Shown here piece after piece: positions 40,877-50,217 of a stretch of DNA of 64,000 bases. The notes under the pieces were generated by a model. That model worked only from the letters and a program-made list of their open reading frames with translations, made no database searches and had not been told where the DNA came from. How positions within the stretch are numbered: the stretch's first letter is position 1; every line of letters starts with the position of its first letter. Location of the stretch: positions 124,001 through 188,000 of the forward strand of contig NZ_DASVSF010000113.1 in assembly GCF_036388275.1 (NCBI RefSeq), written 5' to 3'. The translations under genes and the position numbers were made by a program. This DNA comes from Longimicrobium sp. (lineage in GTDB: Bacteria > Gemmatimonadota > Gemmatimonadetes > Longimicrobiales > Longimicrobiaceae).

Positions 40877-42802
40877 ATGGCCAATCAGAATTTCGCGGGC
40901 ACCGTCCAGTCGGGCGGCACGGGGCCCGTCGCGCCCCTGCCGGGCTACACCGTCACGCTGTACCGCGCCACCCCGGCCGCCCCCACCCGCCTCGGGAGCG
41001 CCACGACGAGTGAGGACGGCAGCTTCTCCATCCCGCTCGCGGAGGACGAGACGGAGAGCATCTTCTACGCGACGGCGGTCCGCGAGGGGGCCGTCCTGGC
41101 GACCATCGTGGGGCCGCGGATCGGGGACGAGGCCGTGATCAACGAACTCACCACCGTGGCCGCGGCGTTCAGCATGGCGCAGTTCACGGACGGGGCCGCC
41201 ATCGCGGGAAGCGCGTTCGGGCTGCGCATCGCCGCGATGATGAACGAGAACCTGGTCGATCCACGGACGGGGGCGTCGTCGCAGGTGCTGCTGTCTCCGC
41301 CCAATGCCGACCAGACCAATGCGCTGCGCTCCACTCGCTCGCTGGCCAACCTGTTGGCGGGGTGCGTGCGCGGCGTGCCCGGCGCGGAAGACCGGCTGAT
41401 GGAGCTCGCCACGCCCGCCGGCGGCGCCCGGCCCGGCAACACCTTCCAGGCGCTGGCGAGTATCGCCCAGCATCCCGCCAACAACGCAGGCCCCCTGTTC
41501 AACCAGTCGCAGGGGGTGCCCACGGTGTACTCGCCGCCGCTGTTCAGCGCGCCGAACGCCTGGACGCTGGCCGTAAAGGTGAACGATTCGGGGGATGACC
41601 AGTACATGTTCGGCGGGCCGGCCAACATGGCATTCGACCGGAACGGCTACGCCTGGATCGCCAACAACGTGGTGCAGGGCACGCCCAACTCGGGAAACTT
41701 CGTCGTCGTGCTCAAGCCGGACGGAACGCCGGCGGACGGCCGGGACGGCACTCCGAAGTCGCCCGTGTCCGGCGGCGGACTGATCGGGCCCGGCTGGGGC
41801 ATCACCATCGCCCCGAACGGCAACGTGTGGGTGGGCAACTTCGGCTGGGGCGATCCCGACACGCAGTACCCGGTGAATGGCACCGTGTCTGCCTTTGGCC
41901 CCGATGGCACGCCGCTGTCGGGCGACGCGGGCTACGGCGGCGGGGGCCTGGACCGCCCGCAGGCCACCGTGGCGGACGCGGAGGGGAACATCTGGATGGC
42001 CAGCTTCGGGAGCGGCGACGTGGTGGTGTTTCCCGGTGGCGACCCGGAGAAGGCGGTTTCGCTGCCCAGCGGCGACGAGCCGTTCGGCATCGCCTTTAGC
42101 CCGGACGGGGACGCGTGGGTTTCCAACAGCGGCGGCCTGGGGTGGCCGAAGGTGGGCGACGGGAGCGTTACGCGCTACCGCCTGGAGGACGGCGCGCTGA
42201 CGCAGACGCTCGACGCCGTCACGGTGGGCGCCGGGTGCAAGGTGATCGCGACGGATTCGCTGGGGAACGCGTGGCTCGCCTCGGGCGCGGACAGCAGGGT
42301 GTACCAGCTGAACCCGGAGGGCGAAGTGGTCGGCGCGTACACGGGCGTCGGCGGGATGGACGCGCCGTGGGGCCTGTGCGTGGACGGGGACGACCACGTA
42401 TGGGTGGGCAACTTTGGCGCGCTGGGGCTGGAGAGCGACTACACGTACGCCGGGCTCACCCGGCTGGCGGGCGCCAACCCCGCCACGCGCCCCGCGGGGC
42501 TGAACGCGGGCGACGCCATCTCTCCCCCCACCGGCTACACGCTCCCCAGCGCCGGGCAGCCCGTGCTGCTGCACAATGGCGATCCGGTCTACAAGGACGG
42601 CACGGAGTGCTACAGCCCGCTGATGCGTGCCACCAGCTGCCAGATCGACCAGGCGGGGAACGTGTGGGTGGTCAACAACTGGAAGCCGCGCTTTCGCACG
42701 AACTTTCCGACCGACACGGGCAACCCGGGCGGCGACGGCGTGGTCATCTTCATCGGCCTCGCCAAGCCCCCCGCGTGGCCCTGGGCCGAACCATCCTCCT
42801 GA
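40877..42802 (+). CDS. NHL/Vgb-type beta-propeller protein with N-terminal carboxypeptidase-regulatory-like domain
   Basis: 641-aa protein without a clear signal peptide. Residues 5-75 (FAGTVQSGGTGPVAPLPGYT ... TTSEDGSFSIPL) form a CarboxypepD_reg-like beta domain. From about residue 235 come repeats such as NMAFDRNGYAWIANN, GITIAPNGNVWVGNFGWGD, ATVADAEGNIWMASFGSGDV, GIAFSPDGDAWVSNSGG and GLCVDGDDHVWVGNFG, that is, NHL/lyase-like propeller blades. Such proteins are sensors or lyases; catalytic identity is not evident. Start: ATG at 40877, ten bases after GGAG. Neighbours are unrelated envelope proteins. Confidence 0.82.
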   Translation: MANQNFAGTVQSGGTGPVAPLPGYTVTLYRATPAAPTRLGSATTSEDGSFSIPLAEDETESIFYATAVREGAVLATIVGPRIGDEAVINELTTVAAAFSMAQFTDGAAIAGSAFGLRIAAMMNENLVDPRTGASSQVLLSPPNADQTNALRSTRSLANLLAGCVRGVPGAEDRLMELATPAGGARPGNTFQALASIAQHPANNAGPLFNQSQGVPTVYSPPLFSAPNAWTLAVKVNDSGDDQYMFGGPANMAFDRNGYAWIANNVVQGTPNSGNFVVVLKPDGTPADGRDGTPKSPVSGGGLIGPGWGITIAPNGNVWVGNFGWGDPDTQYPVNGTVSAFGPDGTPLSGDAGYGGGGLDRPQATVADAEGNIWMASFGSGDVVVFPGGDPEKAVSLPSGDEPFGIAFSPDGDAWVSNSGGLGWPKVGDGSVTRYRLEDGALTQTLDAVTVGAGCKVIATDSLGNAWLASGADSRVYQLNPEGEVVGAYTGVGGMDAPWGLCVDGDDHVWVGNFGALGLESDYTYAGLTRLAGANPATRPAGLNAGDAISPPTGYTLPSAGQPVLLHNGDPVYKDGTECYSPLMRATSCQIDQAGNVWVVNNWKPRFRTNFPTDTGNPGGDGVVIFIGLAKPPAWPWAEPSS

Positions 42803-43167
42803 ACCGGGCTTCTCCGCCGGACCCATCGCGACGGTGCCCGGCCGGCGGAGCTCACCACCCCCCCGATGATCGGCGCCGTCCTTTCCGGCCGGTCGTGGGC
42901 TGTTCAGGACACCCACTCGACAACGCGGCCCAGGGACGATAGTTTGCCGCCCGCTTGGTCCTCGTAGCTCCCGAAAACCGCTCTTCCCCGACCCACGACC
43001 CACGACCCACGATCCAGTACGCGCCCCCTGTTTGGGGCCCTATACCCGCGAAGCGTACATCGACGCTCGCCTTGTCGGGGCGGTCCACGCTCCGCCGTTC
43101 ACGGCGCTCGCTTGCCTGAACCCACCGGTTCGTCACGCGACGCCACCCCCGCTCCAGGAGATGGTTC

Positions 43168-43689
43168 ATGCGAAAGAAGATGATGTTGGCCCTCGTCCCC
43201 CTTACGGCCCTGGCGCTGAATGCCTGCGCCACGCTGTTCACCGGCACCAAGGACACGATCAACTTCAACTCCAATCCGGCCGGCGCGACGGTGCTGATCG
43301 ACGGGATCGAAGTCGGCAAGACGCCGATCACCGTTCCCGTGAAGAGGAGCCTGTCGGGCAAGACCGTCATCCTCCGTATGGCCGGCTACCAGGACCGCAC
43401 GTTCGAGCTGAGCCAGGAGTTCAACGTCGTCAGCGTGCTGAACCTGGCCAGCATTCTCGGGTGGGGGATCGATGCCGCGACCGGCTCCATCATGAAGTAC
43501 GACCGCAAGGACTACCAGATGGACCTGGAGCGGCGCACCAGCATGGCGCAGCAGCTAGGGGTTCAGCACGTGGTTCTGATGGACGAGCTCGCCCGGGACG
43601 CCGAGGGGAACAGCATCATCCCGCAGGTGTTCGGCGGCAGCATCGCCATCGTGGACACGCAGACTCAGCAGGTCATCGTCGCCAAGTAG
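43168..43689 (+). CDS. PEGA-domain lipoprotein
   Basis: 173-aa predicted lipoprotein: signal MRKKMMLALVPLTALALNAC with lipobox ALNAC, then a PEGA domain (FNSNPAGATVLIDGIEVGKT then PITVPVKRSLSGKTVILRMA GYQDR pattern), a short hydrophobic stretch (VSVLNLASILGWGIDAATGS, residues about 88-107) that may insert in a membrane, and a helical C terminus. PEGA domains commonly bind envelope surfaces. Start: ATG at 43168 after GGAGATGGTTC. A hairpin at about 43729-43765 (GACGCCCG...CGGGCGTC) lies downstream and probably terminates it. Confidence 0.88.
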   Translation: MRKKMMLALVPLTALALNACATLFTGTKDTINFNSNPAGATVLIDGIEVGKTPITVPVKRSLSGKTVILRMAGYQDRTFELSQEFNVVSVLNLASILGWGIDAATGSIMKYDRKDYQMDLERRTSMAQQLGVQHVVLMDELARDAEGNSIIPQVFGGSIAIVDTQTQQVIVAK

Positions 43690-43890
43690 CAGTGCCGCGG
43701 GTACGCTGGTGGTAGGCGTAGAGCACCGACGCCCGTCAGGACATCGATTCCTGGCGGGCGTCCGTGCGATCCGCCTGCCCCGTGCAAGATCCCCATCCGA
43801 CAGAAAATGATTGACACCGTGGCCGGCGGCACCCTACTCTGTCTCTGCAACACTCTGTTACAGCCCCCCAAACATCCACGGAGCCCATTC

Positions 43891-44799
43891 ATGCAGATCA
43901 AAGGACAACAACGATCGCTCGAGTTGCCGCAGTTCGTTCGCCTCGCCCCCGCCGAGATCGTCCCGGAGCTCGGTCCGCTCGCGCGCCTCGTTGGCACCTG
44001 GACCGGCAGACAGGGGTGGAACCTGATCGCCGTGCCCACCCCCCGCAGCAAGCCCGAAGGTTTCACACTCCTCATCCGGCCGTACTACGAGACCATCACC
44101 TTCACCCCGCTGGGCGTGATGGTTCCCGACCGCGGCGCCTCCGAAATCCTGAACATCAACGGCCTGGAGTACTCGCTGAAAGTGAGCGACCTGGTGACGA
44201 ACGAGCCGCTGCACCTGGAGAACGGGATGTGGCTCTACGCACCGGACCCGCAGGATCCGAATGCGCCGACGATCGTGCGCCAGGCCGCCATCCCGCACGG
44301 CAACTCGGTGCTCGCGCTGGGCAACTCGCAGCAGTTCGACGGGCCGCCGACCATTGCCGAACTCAACACCCTTCCCGTGGGCAGCCCGGACCCGCCGCGG
44401 CTTGGCTACACCGACGTGTACCTGCACCCGGAGCTGCCCCAGGTGCCGGGGCTGCCGCCCTTCAGCACCGCGGACGCCAACGCCGTGCTGCGCACGGCGA
44501 TCGAGGGCCAGGACATTCTGAACACGTTGACGATCTCGGTTTCGACGCAGCCGCCCAGCGGCGGCGGCGGGATCGTGAACATCCCGTTCATCCAGAAGAA
44601 CGCCAACGCCACGACTTTCGAGGCCATCTTCTGGATCGAGACGGTGAAGAACGACGCAACGGGCGAGACGTTCGACCAGCTGCAGTATTCGCAGCAGACA
44701 AACCTGGAGTTCATCAAGTGCGGCAGCGGGTGCAGCCCGGACGGCAGCGGGCTGATCGTGTGGCCCCACGTCAACGTCAATACGCTGGTCAAGCAATAG
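43891..44799 (+). CDS. Heme-binding (nitrobindin/FABP-like) domain protein
   Basis: 302-aa cytosolic protein. The region GPLARLVGTWTGRQGWNLIA near residues 29-48 is the usual start of a 10-stranded lipocalin-like heme/fatty-acid-binding barrel, and RPYYETITFTPLGVMVPDRG plus SLKVSDLVTNEPLHLENGMW continue it. Later residues include IVRQAAIPHGNSVLALGNSQ and FIQKNANATTFEAIFWIETV with a WIETVKN strand. The C-terminal CGSGCSPDG is unusual. Larger than single-domain nitrobindins, so the ligand is uncertain. Start: ATG at 43891 after GGAGC. Ends before a bidirectional terminator. Confidence 0.65.
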   Translation: MQIKGQQRSLELPQFVRLAPAEIVPELGPLARLVGTWTGRQGWNLIAVPTPRSKPEGFTLLIRPYYETITFTPLGVMVPDRGASEILNINGLEYSLKVSDLVTNEPLHLENGMWLYAPDPQDPNAPTIVRQAAIPHGNSVLALGNSQQFDGPPTIAELNTLPVGSPDPPRLGYTDVYLHPELPQVPGLPPFSTADANAVLRTAIEGQDILNTLTISVSTQPPSGGGGIVNIPFIQKNANATTFEAIFWIETVKNDATGETFDQLQYSQQTNLEFIKCGSGCSPDGSGLIVWPHVNVNTLVKQ

Positions 44800-44807
44800 C
44801 TACCGCA

Positions 44808-44844
44808 GGCGGGGCGTGGAACCCCCACCGTTCCACGCCCCGCC
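44808..44844. terminator. Bidirectional terminator hairpin
   Basis: 14-bp perfect inverted repeat (44808-44821 and 44831-44844) lies between the converging heme-binding-like gene and the LytTR operon. Confidence 0.8.
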
Positions 44845-44883
44845 GGGCATCCCGCACAGCCGCTGTCCCTCCGCCAATCGCCG

Positions 44884-45639
44884 TCAGCGCACCATCTCGC
44901 GCAGGGACTGGGAGCCGGCGCGGCTGGCTACCACCTCCGAGCCGTTGGCGAAGCGGATGGACAGGCGCCGCTCGTCGTAGGGGCGGATGGCGGAGATGTG
45001 GTCCAGGTTCACGATGTGCGCCCGGTGCACGCGCCGGAAGCTCGCCGGATCCAGCCGGCGCTCCAGCTCGTTCAGGCTGATGTCGGCCAGTACCTGGCCA
45101 GCGCCGGTGCACAGCGTTACGTAGTCGCCCGCGCCCTCTATGCGGTGCACGTCGCGCATGCTCACGGGCACCATCTCGCCGCGCCTGCGCACGAACAGCC
45201 GCTCTAGGTACGGCTCCGCGGCGGGGACCTGCGGTGACGGCGCTGTCGGCGCTGTCGGCGCTGTCGGCGGGGCGGCCAGGCGGCGCGCCACCCGGTCCAC
45301 CGCGGCCTGAAAGCGCGTCCATCCGAACGGCTTCACCAGGTAGTCGTACGCCTCTACCTCGAACGCGCGCAGGGCATACTCCGCGTACGCCGTCGTGAAC
45401 ACCGGCGCGGGGCGGTGCGCGGCGCGGTCCAGCACCTCCAGCCCGGTGCACTCCGGCATCTGAACGTCCAGGAACACCACGTCCGGCGCCAGCCGGTCGA
45501 TCAGCTCCACCGCGGCCATCCCGCTCTCCGCCTCGCCCACCAGCTCCAGGCGCGGGTCGCGCTCGATGAAGCGCCGCAGCCGCTGCCGGGCCAGCGGCTC
45601 ATCCTCCGCGATCACCGTCCGCAGCGCCATCGCACTCAC
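44884..45639 (-). CDS. LytTR-family response regulator
   Basis: 251-aa regulator: N-terminal receiver domain with phosphoacceptor Asp58 in VVFLDVQMPE and acidic EDE at the first loop; a linker containing APTAPTAPT encoded by a 9-base tandem repeat; and a LytTR DNA-binding domain (residues about 150-250) with RDVHRIEGAGDYVTLC, RRVHRAHIVNLDHI and SIRFANGSEVVASR. It is expected to be phosphorylated by the adjacent histidine kinase. Start: GTG at 45639 overlaps the kinase stop by four bases; ATG at 45630 is the alternative. Two fragments of a close relative lie at 36088 and 40590. Confidence 0.93.
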   Translation of the reverse strand: MSAMALRTVIAEDEPLARQRLRRFIERDPRLELVGEAESGMAAVELIDRLAPDVVFLDVQMPECTGLEVLDRAAHRPAPVFTTAYAEYALRAFEVEAYDYLVKPFGWTRFQAAVDRVARRLAAPPTAPTAPTAPSPQVPAAEPYLERLFVRRRGEMVPVSMRDVHRIEGAGDYVTLCTGAGQVLADISLNELERRLDPASFRRVHRAHIVNLDHISAIRPYDERRLSIRFANGSEVVASRAGSQSLREMVR

Positions 45640-46742
45640 CCCTGCCCCGCCGCGGCTAACGCAGGAGCGCCCGCTAGAAGCCCCACATCGACGCGGAACC
45701 CTGCCCCGGGCGCGGTGGTGATCCGCATCTGTCCGCTGTCTCCATCGCGCGCCACCAACCGGCCGCGCACCAGCCGCAGCCCCGCGCCCGGCGCACGCTC
45801 CACCTGCTCGAGGATGGCGCCCGGCCCGTCATCCTCCACCGATAGGTGCAGCCGGCCGCCGTCCCGGGCCGCGCGGATGCGGATGCACGTCGGCGCCACG
45901 CGCATGGACGCCGCGTGCTTCACCGCGTTCTCCACCAGCGGCTGCAGCACGAACGCCGGCACGGTGCACCGCAATGTGTCGTCATCCACCTCCAGCTCGG
46001 CGATCAGGCGCGCGCCCAGGCGAAGCTGCTCGATCCACAGGTAGTCGCGCACCAGCTGCATCTCCTCGTTCAGCGGCACGTCGTCGGCCGCGTCCAGGCG
46101 AACGTCGCAGGTGCGGTGAAGCAGCGTGCCGAATCGTTCGATGGCCTCCTCGGCCCGCCCATCGCCCGCGCTCACCAGCTCCAGCAGCGAATGAAGGGTG
46201 TTGAACAGGAAGTGCGGGTTGATCTGCGCGCGCAGTGCCTGCATCTCCGCGCGCGTCCGCAGCGCCTCGGCCCGGGCGGCGCGCGCCTCCTGCTGGCGCA
46301 GGCGATCGCCCACCTCGGCCACGTAGCGCACGGCCGCGATGGTCACGTACAGCAGCACGCCGGCCCCCAGCTGCCAGCGAAGCTCCTCGAAGGTGAGCGT
46401 GGCGACTTGCAGCCGCCCCATCCACAGCGACTCCACGAGGGTGCGCACGGCCAGCATTCCGCCGCACCACGCCAACGAGTAGGCGATGGCCAGCCCAACG
46501 TGGATGCCGAAGAACGCGACGCGGCCGCGGCTGCCCCACGGGATGCGCGCGCACGCGTGCACCACCCCGATCCCGGCCAGTGCGGCCGGAAGGGTGTTGC
46601 TCACCGCCAGCATGAAGATGGGGCCCACGGGGCCGCCAGCGGCCATGATGGCGCCGAAGTACGCGGCCAGCATGGGGAGCCACGCCACCGCGTACAGGGC
46701 CCAGCGGCGCCGGCCGGAGCCGGCGGTCATTGCCATGGTCAT
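45636..46742 (-). CDS. LytS/YehU-type sensor histidine kinase
   Basis: 368-aa membrane kinase. Four hydrophobic helices lie in residues 12-150; after a coiled-coil (RLRQQEARAARAEALRTRAE) comes the His_kinase domain with QINPHFLFNTLHSLLELV, where the His is the autophosphorylation site, then a HATPase region (VLQPLVENAVKHAASM; VEDDGPGA). The LytTR regulator gene overlaps its end by four bases, and the S41 peptidase gene ends five bases before its start, so all three are one operon. Start: ATG at 46742 (also 46736). The signal sensed is unknown. Confidence 0.93.
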   Translation of the reverse strand: MTMAMTAGSGRRRWALYAVAWLPMLAAYFGAIMAAGGPVGPIFMLAVSNTLPAALAGIGVVHACARIPWGSRGRVAFFGIHVGLAIAYSLAWCGGMLAVRTLVESLWMGRLQVATLTFEELRWQLGAGVLLYVTIAAVRYVAEVGDRLRQQEARAARAEALRTRAEMQALRAQINPHFLFNTLHSLLELVSAGDGRAEEAIERFGTLLHRTCDVRLDAADDVPLNEEMQLVRDYLWIEQLRLGARLIAELEVDDDTLRCTVPAFVLQPLVENAVKHAASMRVAPTCIRIRAARDGGRLHLSVEDDGPGAILEQVERAPGAGLRLVRGRLVARDGDSGQMRITTAPGAGFRVDVGLLAGAPALAAAGQG

Positions 46743-46747
46743 GCGGA

Positions 46748-48121
46748 TCAGGGTGCGGGAACGCGCAGGGCCTGGGCAGCGGCGCGGAGCAGCGCGGCGC
46801 GGTCCGCGGGGGGAACGGGCACGTCCGCCGCCACGCCATTCCCTTCTACGCGGACGCCGGCGGCGGTGCGAAAGTCCATCGCGGGGTACCGAAGCCGCCA
46901 TCCGGGCGCCACCATCACGTCCGCCGCCGAGAGCATGGCGCCCGCCGTGCGCTCGCCGATGGTGACGGCTCCACGCGATTCCTTGAGGATGGCGGCCACG
47001 GCCTCCGCGGCGCTCCCGGTATTCTGGTCGGTGAGGATGGCGATGCGCCCCGTGTACGGCCGCGCGATGCCGCCGCCGATGTACAGCATGGCCGCCCCCC
47101 CGGCGGCATCCACCGCGCCCGTCAGCATGGCGCCGCTCACCGAGCCGTCGCTGGGCAGCGGAGGGATGGTCGCCGGGTCCAGCGCGGCCGCGGATCGCAT
47201 GCCCCGGCTGTCGAACCCGCGGCGAACGACGAAGTAGCCGGCGGGCACGGGCCTGGCGCTCAGGTGCTGCCCCAGTCGGTAGGCCAGGTCTACCGAGCCG
47301 CCCTCGTTTCCGCGCAGGTCGATGACGATGGCCGGCAGCCCCGCCATCGCCGCGAAGGCGCTGTCCATCCGCATCACCTCGGGCATCAGCGCCGCGCCCG
47401 ACGGGCTGAAGCTGGCGATGCGCAGGTACCCCATCGACGGCGACAGCACCTGCCAGCTCACGGACGGGGCGGGCGCGGCCGGCGCGGGCGGGGTTGCCGT
47501 GTTCGCCGACGGCGGCGCCGCAAGGCGCACCACGGGGGTGAAGCCCAGGTGCGAGGTGCCCAGCGCACGAAGGAGCCCGCTGATGACCGCGTACGCCTCG
47601 CCGTCGGAGCTGGCGGCGGCGACGCGGCCGCGCGCCTCGGCCACCAGCCCGGCCCAGTCGGCGCCGTTGTACCCGGGATCGAAGAAGTGCCGTTGCAGCA
47701 CCCCCACAACACTGTCGAACACCGCCGTCCCGGTCAACGGGGCCAGCGTCTCGCGCGGCAGGCGCATGCCGGACACGGAGCGGGGCGCCTGGCCAGCGGC
47801 GCGCCAGCTGCCGCGCAGGGAATCGCCTCGCACGGCCACGTCCAGCGCGGACTCGACTCCCCTCGCCGTCAGGGCGACCACGAGCCCCGAGTCCGTCCGC
47901 GTGGCGGAGGTGGGCACGACGGTCTGCTGCCAGGAGAAGGCGCGGGGAGTGAGCACACCGCCGCGCTCGTCCAGCGACAGCACGGTCGTCAACGGCCGCG
48001 GGCCGGCCACGCGGACGAGCCAGTTGCCTGCGAGTTCGGGCCGCTCCTGCGCAGGGGCGGCGGACGCGAGCGCGGGCGTGAGCAGGAGGGGGATCAGAAG
48101 ACGGCTGAGAGAATGCATCAT
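46748..48121 (-). CDS. Secreted S41-family (tail-specific type) peptidase
   Basis: 457-aa protein: signal peptide MMHSLSRLLIPLLLTPALAS AAPAQ, a beta domain, a helical segment (VFDSVVGVLQRHFFDPGYNG), and the S41 catalytic region with IVIDLRGNEGGS, ILTDQNTGSAAEAVAAILKE (nucleophile Ser in TGSAAE) and GAVTIGERTAGAMLSAADVM. The Lys found at the end of GxxTxGKG in CtpA-type enzymes is absent, which points to an S41B/tricorn-like catalytic arrangement or an inactive form. Start: ATG at 48121 or 48118. First gene of the three-gene operon with the kinase and regulator. Confidence 0.87.
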   Translation of the reverse strand: MMHSLSRLLIPLLLTPALASAAPAQERPELAGNWLVRVAGPRPLTTVLSLDERGGVLTPRAFSWQQTVVPTSATRTDSGLVVALTARGVESALDVAVRGDSLRGSWRAAGQAPRSVSGMRLPRETLAPLTGTAVFDSVVGVLQRHFFDPGYNGADWAGLVAEARGRVAAASSDGEAYAVISGLLRALGTSHLGFTPVVRLAAPPSANTATPPAPAAPAPSVSWQVLSPSMGYLRIASFSPSGAALMPEVMRMDSAFAAMAGLPAIVIDLRGNEGGSVDLAYRLGQHLSARPVPAGYFVVRRGFDSRGMRSAAALDPATIPPLPSDGSVSGAMLTGAVDAAGGAAMLYIGGGIARPYTGRIAILTDQNTGSAAEAVAAILKESRGAVTIGERTAGAMLSAADVMVAPGWRLRYPAMDFRTAAGVRVEGNGVAADVPVPPADRAALLRAAAQALRVPAP

Positions 48122-48142
48122 CGACCGAAACGGTGCGGGGAA

Positions 48143-48230
48143 CGGAACTGCCACGTGCAGCAACGGTGGCGTGTCCCCGCGCCGCGCTCAAGCGTCGTTC
48201 GCCCAACCGGCCACCCGCGCGCCCGAGCGG
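48143..48230 (+). repeat. About 90-base dispersed repeat, copy 1
   Basis: Shares words GTGGCGTGTCCCCG / GATGGCGTGTCCCCG, GCTCAAG.GTCGTTCG and ACCGGCC.CCCGCG with 60234-60325. It lies just upstream of the S41 peptidase gene at the left edge of the second island. Confidence 0.7.
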
Positions 48231-48742
48231 GCGGTAGCGGCGCCGGGTGGCGAGCCGTCATCTCCCTGGTGCGGGAATGGACCAAGGGTGATAGATTGGC
48301 CGTATGCAGCCTTTCGCTGCAGGTGCTGCCGAAGGTGGAGCGGTTGGAGGTACGGTAGCGGAGAGTGGATGCTGTGGGATGGAGGGGGGCTTTCGATGCG
48401 AGCGGATGCTCGGAACCGAGGGAGTTCTGCGCTCCGACTGTTTGGGAATAATGCAGCATTGGAGTGCCCGATCGATTTCGTGCTGATCAGGGCCGGAGTA
48501 GCGGGGTAATCACCGACTAGCGCAGGTCGGTGCGGCCGATGTGTCTGCGGCATGAATATCGTGGATCGCCGAGCCCTGAACGTCTCGACATCCTCGACGT
48601 GAATGCCGTCGGTGAGCCGCCTCGGGCGAGGCGGTTGTGTAGCCAGTTCCGAGCTAGAGCAGGGCGAATTCGAGTCCAGTCCTGTGGATGTGTGAAACCT
48701 AGGGCCGGGATAACAACACACCACCCGAACTCTGTACATCCA
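48231..48742. other. Gene-free stretch before the 5'-nucleotidase gene
   Basis: About 500 bases of intermediate GC. No convincing gene: open frames on both strands lack a ribosome binding site and codon bias. It is probably composed of decayed sequence plus the promoter of the following cargo gene. Confidence 0.5.
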
Positions 48743-49789
48743 ATGCCCCTCGATTTGTCCACGACACTCGTTATAGGTATCAGTGCTACCGCGCTGTTTG
48801 ATCTTCATGAGGCGGACCGCATGTTCTCGGAGAAAGCGGCACTAGATCCCGATACCGCGATCGACGAATACCGCGCGTACATGCTGGCGCGGGAGGATGA
48901 TCTGCTTTCCCCTGGAACGGGCTTTCCTCTGATCAAGGCACTACTCCGTCTCAATCAGCATACACTTCCAGGCGCTCCGCCCATCGTTGAGGTAGTCGTG
49001 ATGTCGCGGAATAGCCCGGAAACCGGAATCCGCGTCCTTCAAACCATCAGGGCGATGGACCTTGGGATCTCCCGCTCCGCGTTCACAGCTGGCGAACCTG
49101 TAACGGATTACCTTGAAGCGTTCGACGTTGATCTATTCCTCACGACGAGTGTTGCCGATGCGCAACGGGTTATTGATAGCCGTACGTGCGCTGCCGCTGT
49201 TCTGTCGCCCCCTCCTCGAAACGCGCCGGAACCTCCGGAAGAGCAGGTGCGGATCGCGTTTGACGGTGATGCTGTGCTTTTTGATGAAGAGAGCGAATTG
49301 GTTTACAAGAAGCATGGGCTCGCCGCATTCCATCAAGCTGAGGACAACCTCCAGCATGTCCCTCTGCCGGAAGGCCCGTATGCGGCTTTTTTGAAAAAGC
49401 TGGCGAAAATGCAGGAGCGGCTCCCGATGCGGGTAGAGCATTCACCGGTTAGAATCGCCATCGTGACCGCCCGCAACAGCCCCGCAGAGATGCGTGTGAT
49501 TCGCACTATGCGGGAGTGGGGTGTCTACGTAGACCAGGCATTCTTTCTTGGCGGGGTTGGTAAAGGGAAAGTGCTCGGTGCATTCAAACCACATATCTTC
49601 TTTGATGACCAAGAGGTACACTTACGCGACGCCGCCGGCTTAGTGCCTAGCGGGCGCGTCCCCTACCTCACTGGTTCACTATTAGCCTCCCCGGCAGTGC
49701 TGAAAGAGGCGGAGCCACTCGGGGCTGAGCCTGGCTCGAATGCGGAAAGTGAACGACTCGGCGATGACTTTGGCTCTCCTCCAGAGTAA
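48743..49789 (+). CDS. Cytosolic 5'-nucleotidase (PF06189-type) as island cargo
   Basis: 348-aa HAD-like nucleotidase that would dephosphorylate nucleoside monophosphates. Seen: STTLVIGISATALFDLHEAD, YRAYMLAREDDLLSPGTGFP, VEVVVMSRNSPETGIRVLQT, EAFDVDLFLTTS, VRIAFDGDAVLFDEESELVY, VTARNSPAEMRVIRTMREWG, QAFFLGGVGKGKVLGAFKPH, IFFDDQ. The DGDAVLFDEE acid cluster is the catalytic region. The C-terminal 30 residues are a poorly conserved Ala/Glu tail. Start: ATG at 48743. Lower GC than flanking genes. Its 3' end faces a fragment of gene A, as other cargo genes face gene A. Confidence 0.88.
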   Translation: MPLDLSTTLVIGISATALFDLHEADRMFSEKAALDPDTAIDEYRAYMLAREDDLLSPGTGFPLIKALLRLNQHTLPGAPPIVEVVVMSRNSPETGIRVLQTIRAMDLGISRSAFTAGEPVTDYLEAFDVDLFLTTSVADAQRVIDSRTCAAAVLSPPPRNAPEPPEEQVRIAFDGDAVLFDEESELVYKKHGLAAFHQAEDNLQHVPLPEGPYAAFLKKLAKMQERLPMRVEHSPVRIAIVTARNSPAEMRVIRTMREWGVYVDQAFFLGGVGKGKVLGAFKPHIFFDDQEVHLRDAAGLVPSGRVPYLTGSLLASPAVLKEAEPLGAEPGSNAESERLGDDFGSPPE

Positions 49790-49805
49790 CCGTCGGTTAA
49801 GTGGA

Positions 49806-49978
49806 GACTGCCGCTGCCGCATTCCGCAGATCATCCGCAAACTCAAGCACAGCTTCAGCCACCAGCTGGTGCATCGACATCTCGCACTCAGAGACGTAGC
49901 GGGAGAGCTTGATCGAGGATTATGCGACGGGCTTCTAGCGCGCCGCAGCGGTCCAACAGCATCTTCAGTATTCGGTGT
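49806..49978 (-). pseudogene. Decayed copy of gene A
   Basis: Plus-strand sequence CATCGACATCTCGCACTCAG, AGACGTAGCGGGAGAGCTTG, ATCGAGGA.TA.GCGACGG matches gene A copies at 35288, 51790 and 61841. The start codon region is missing and the frame is broken near GALEA. No gene B follows; cargo genes begin about 240 bases later. Confidence 0.85.
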
Positions 49979-50217
49979 GGCCTACGTGCTGAACGGCCTG
50001 GGTAAAAACCTCTGCCGAATGTGACGCCACCTCTCCGGTTGCACAACGCTTCTAGACCGATTAGGATTCTCATGTGTGCCTACCCTCAATCTTGTCCGCA
50101 GAACGGTGAAGCTGTCCACGGGAACACATATATGGCAAAACGAATGGCTTCATTCCCAATATCGCCAAGCACTCGCTTCAATACCTAACCCACCCTCTCG
50201 CCTCAGATAATCACACC

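Noticed and set aside
44884..45639. Direct repeat APTAPTAPT in the LytTR regulator as a frameshift hot spot
   Set aside because: The frame is intact on both sides and the repeat lies in a flexible linker, so it is only a linker-length repeat.
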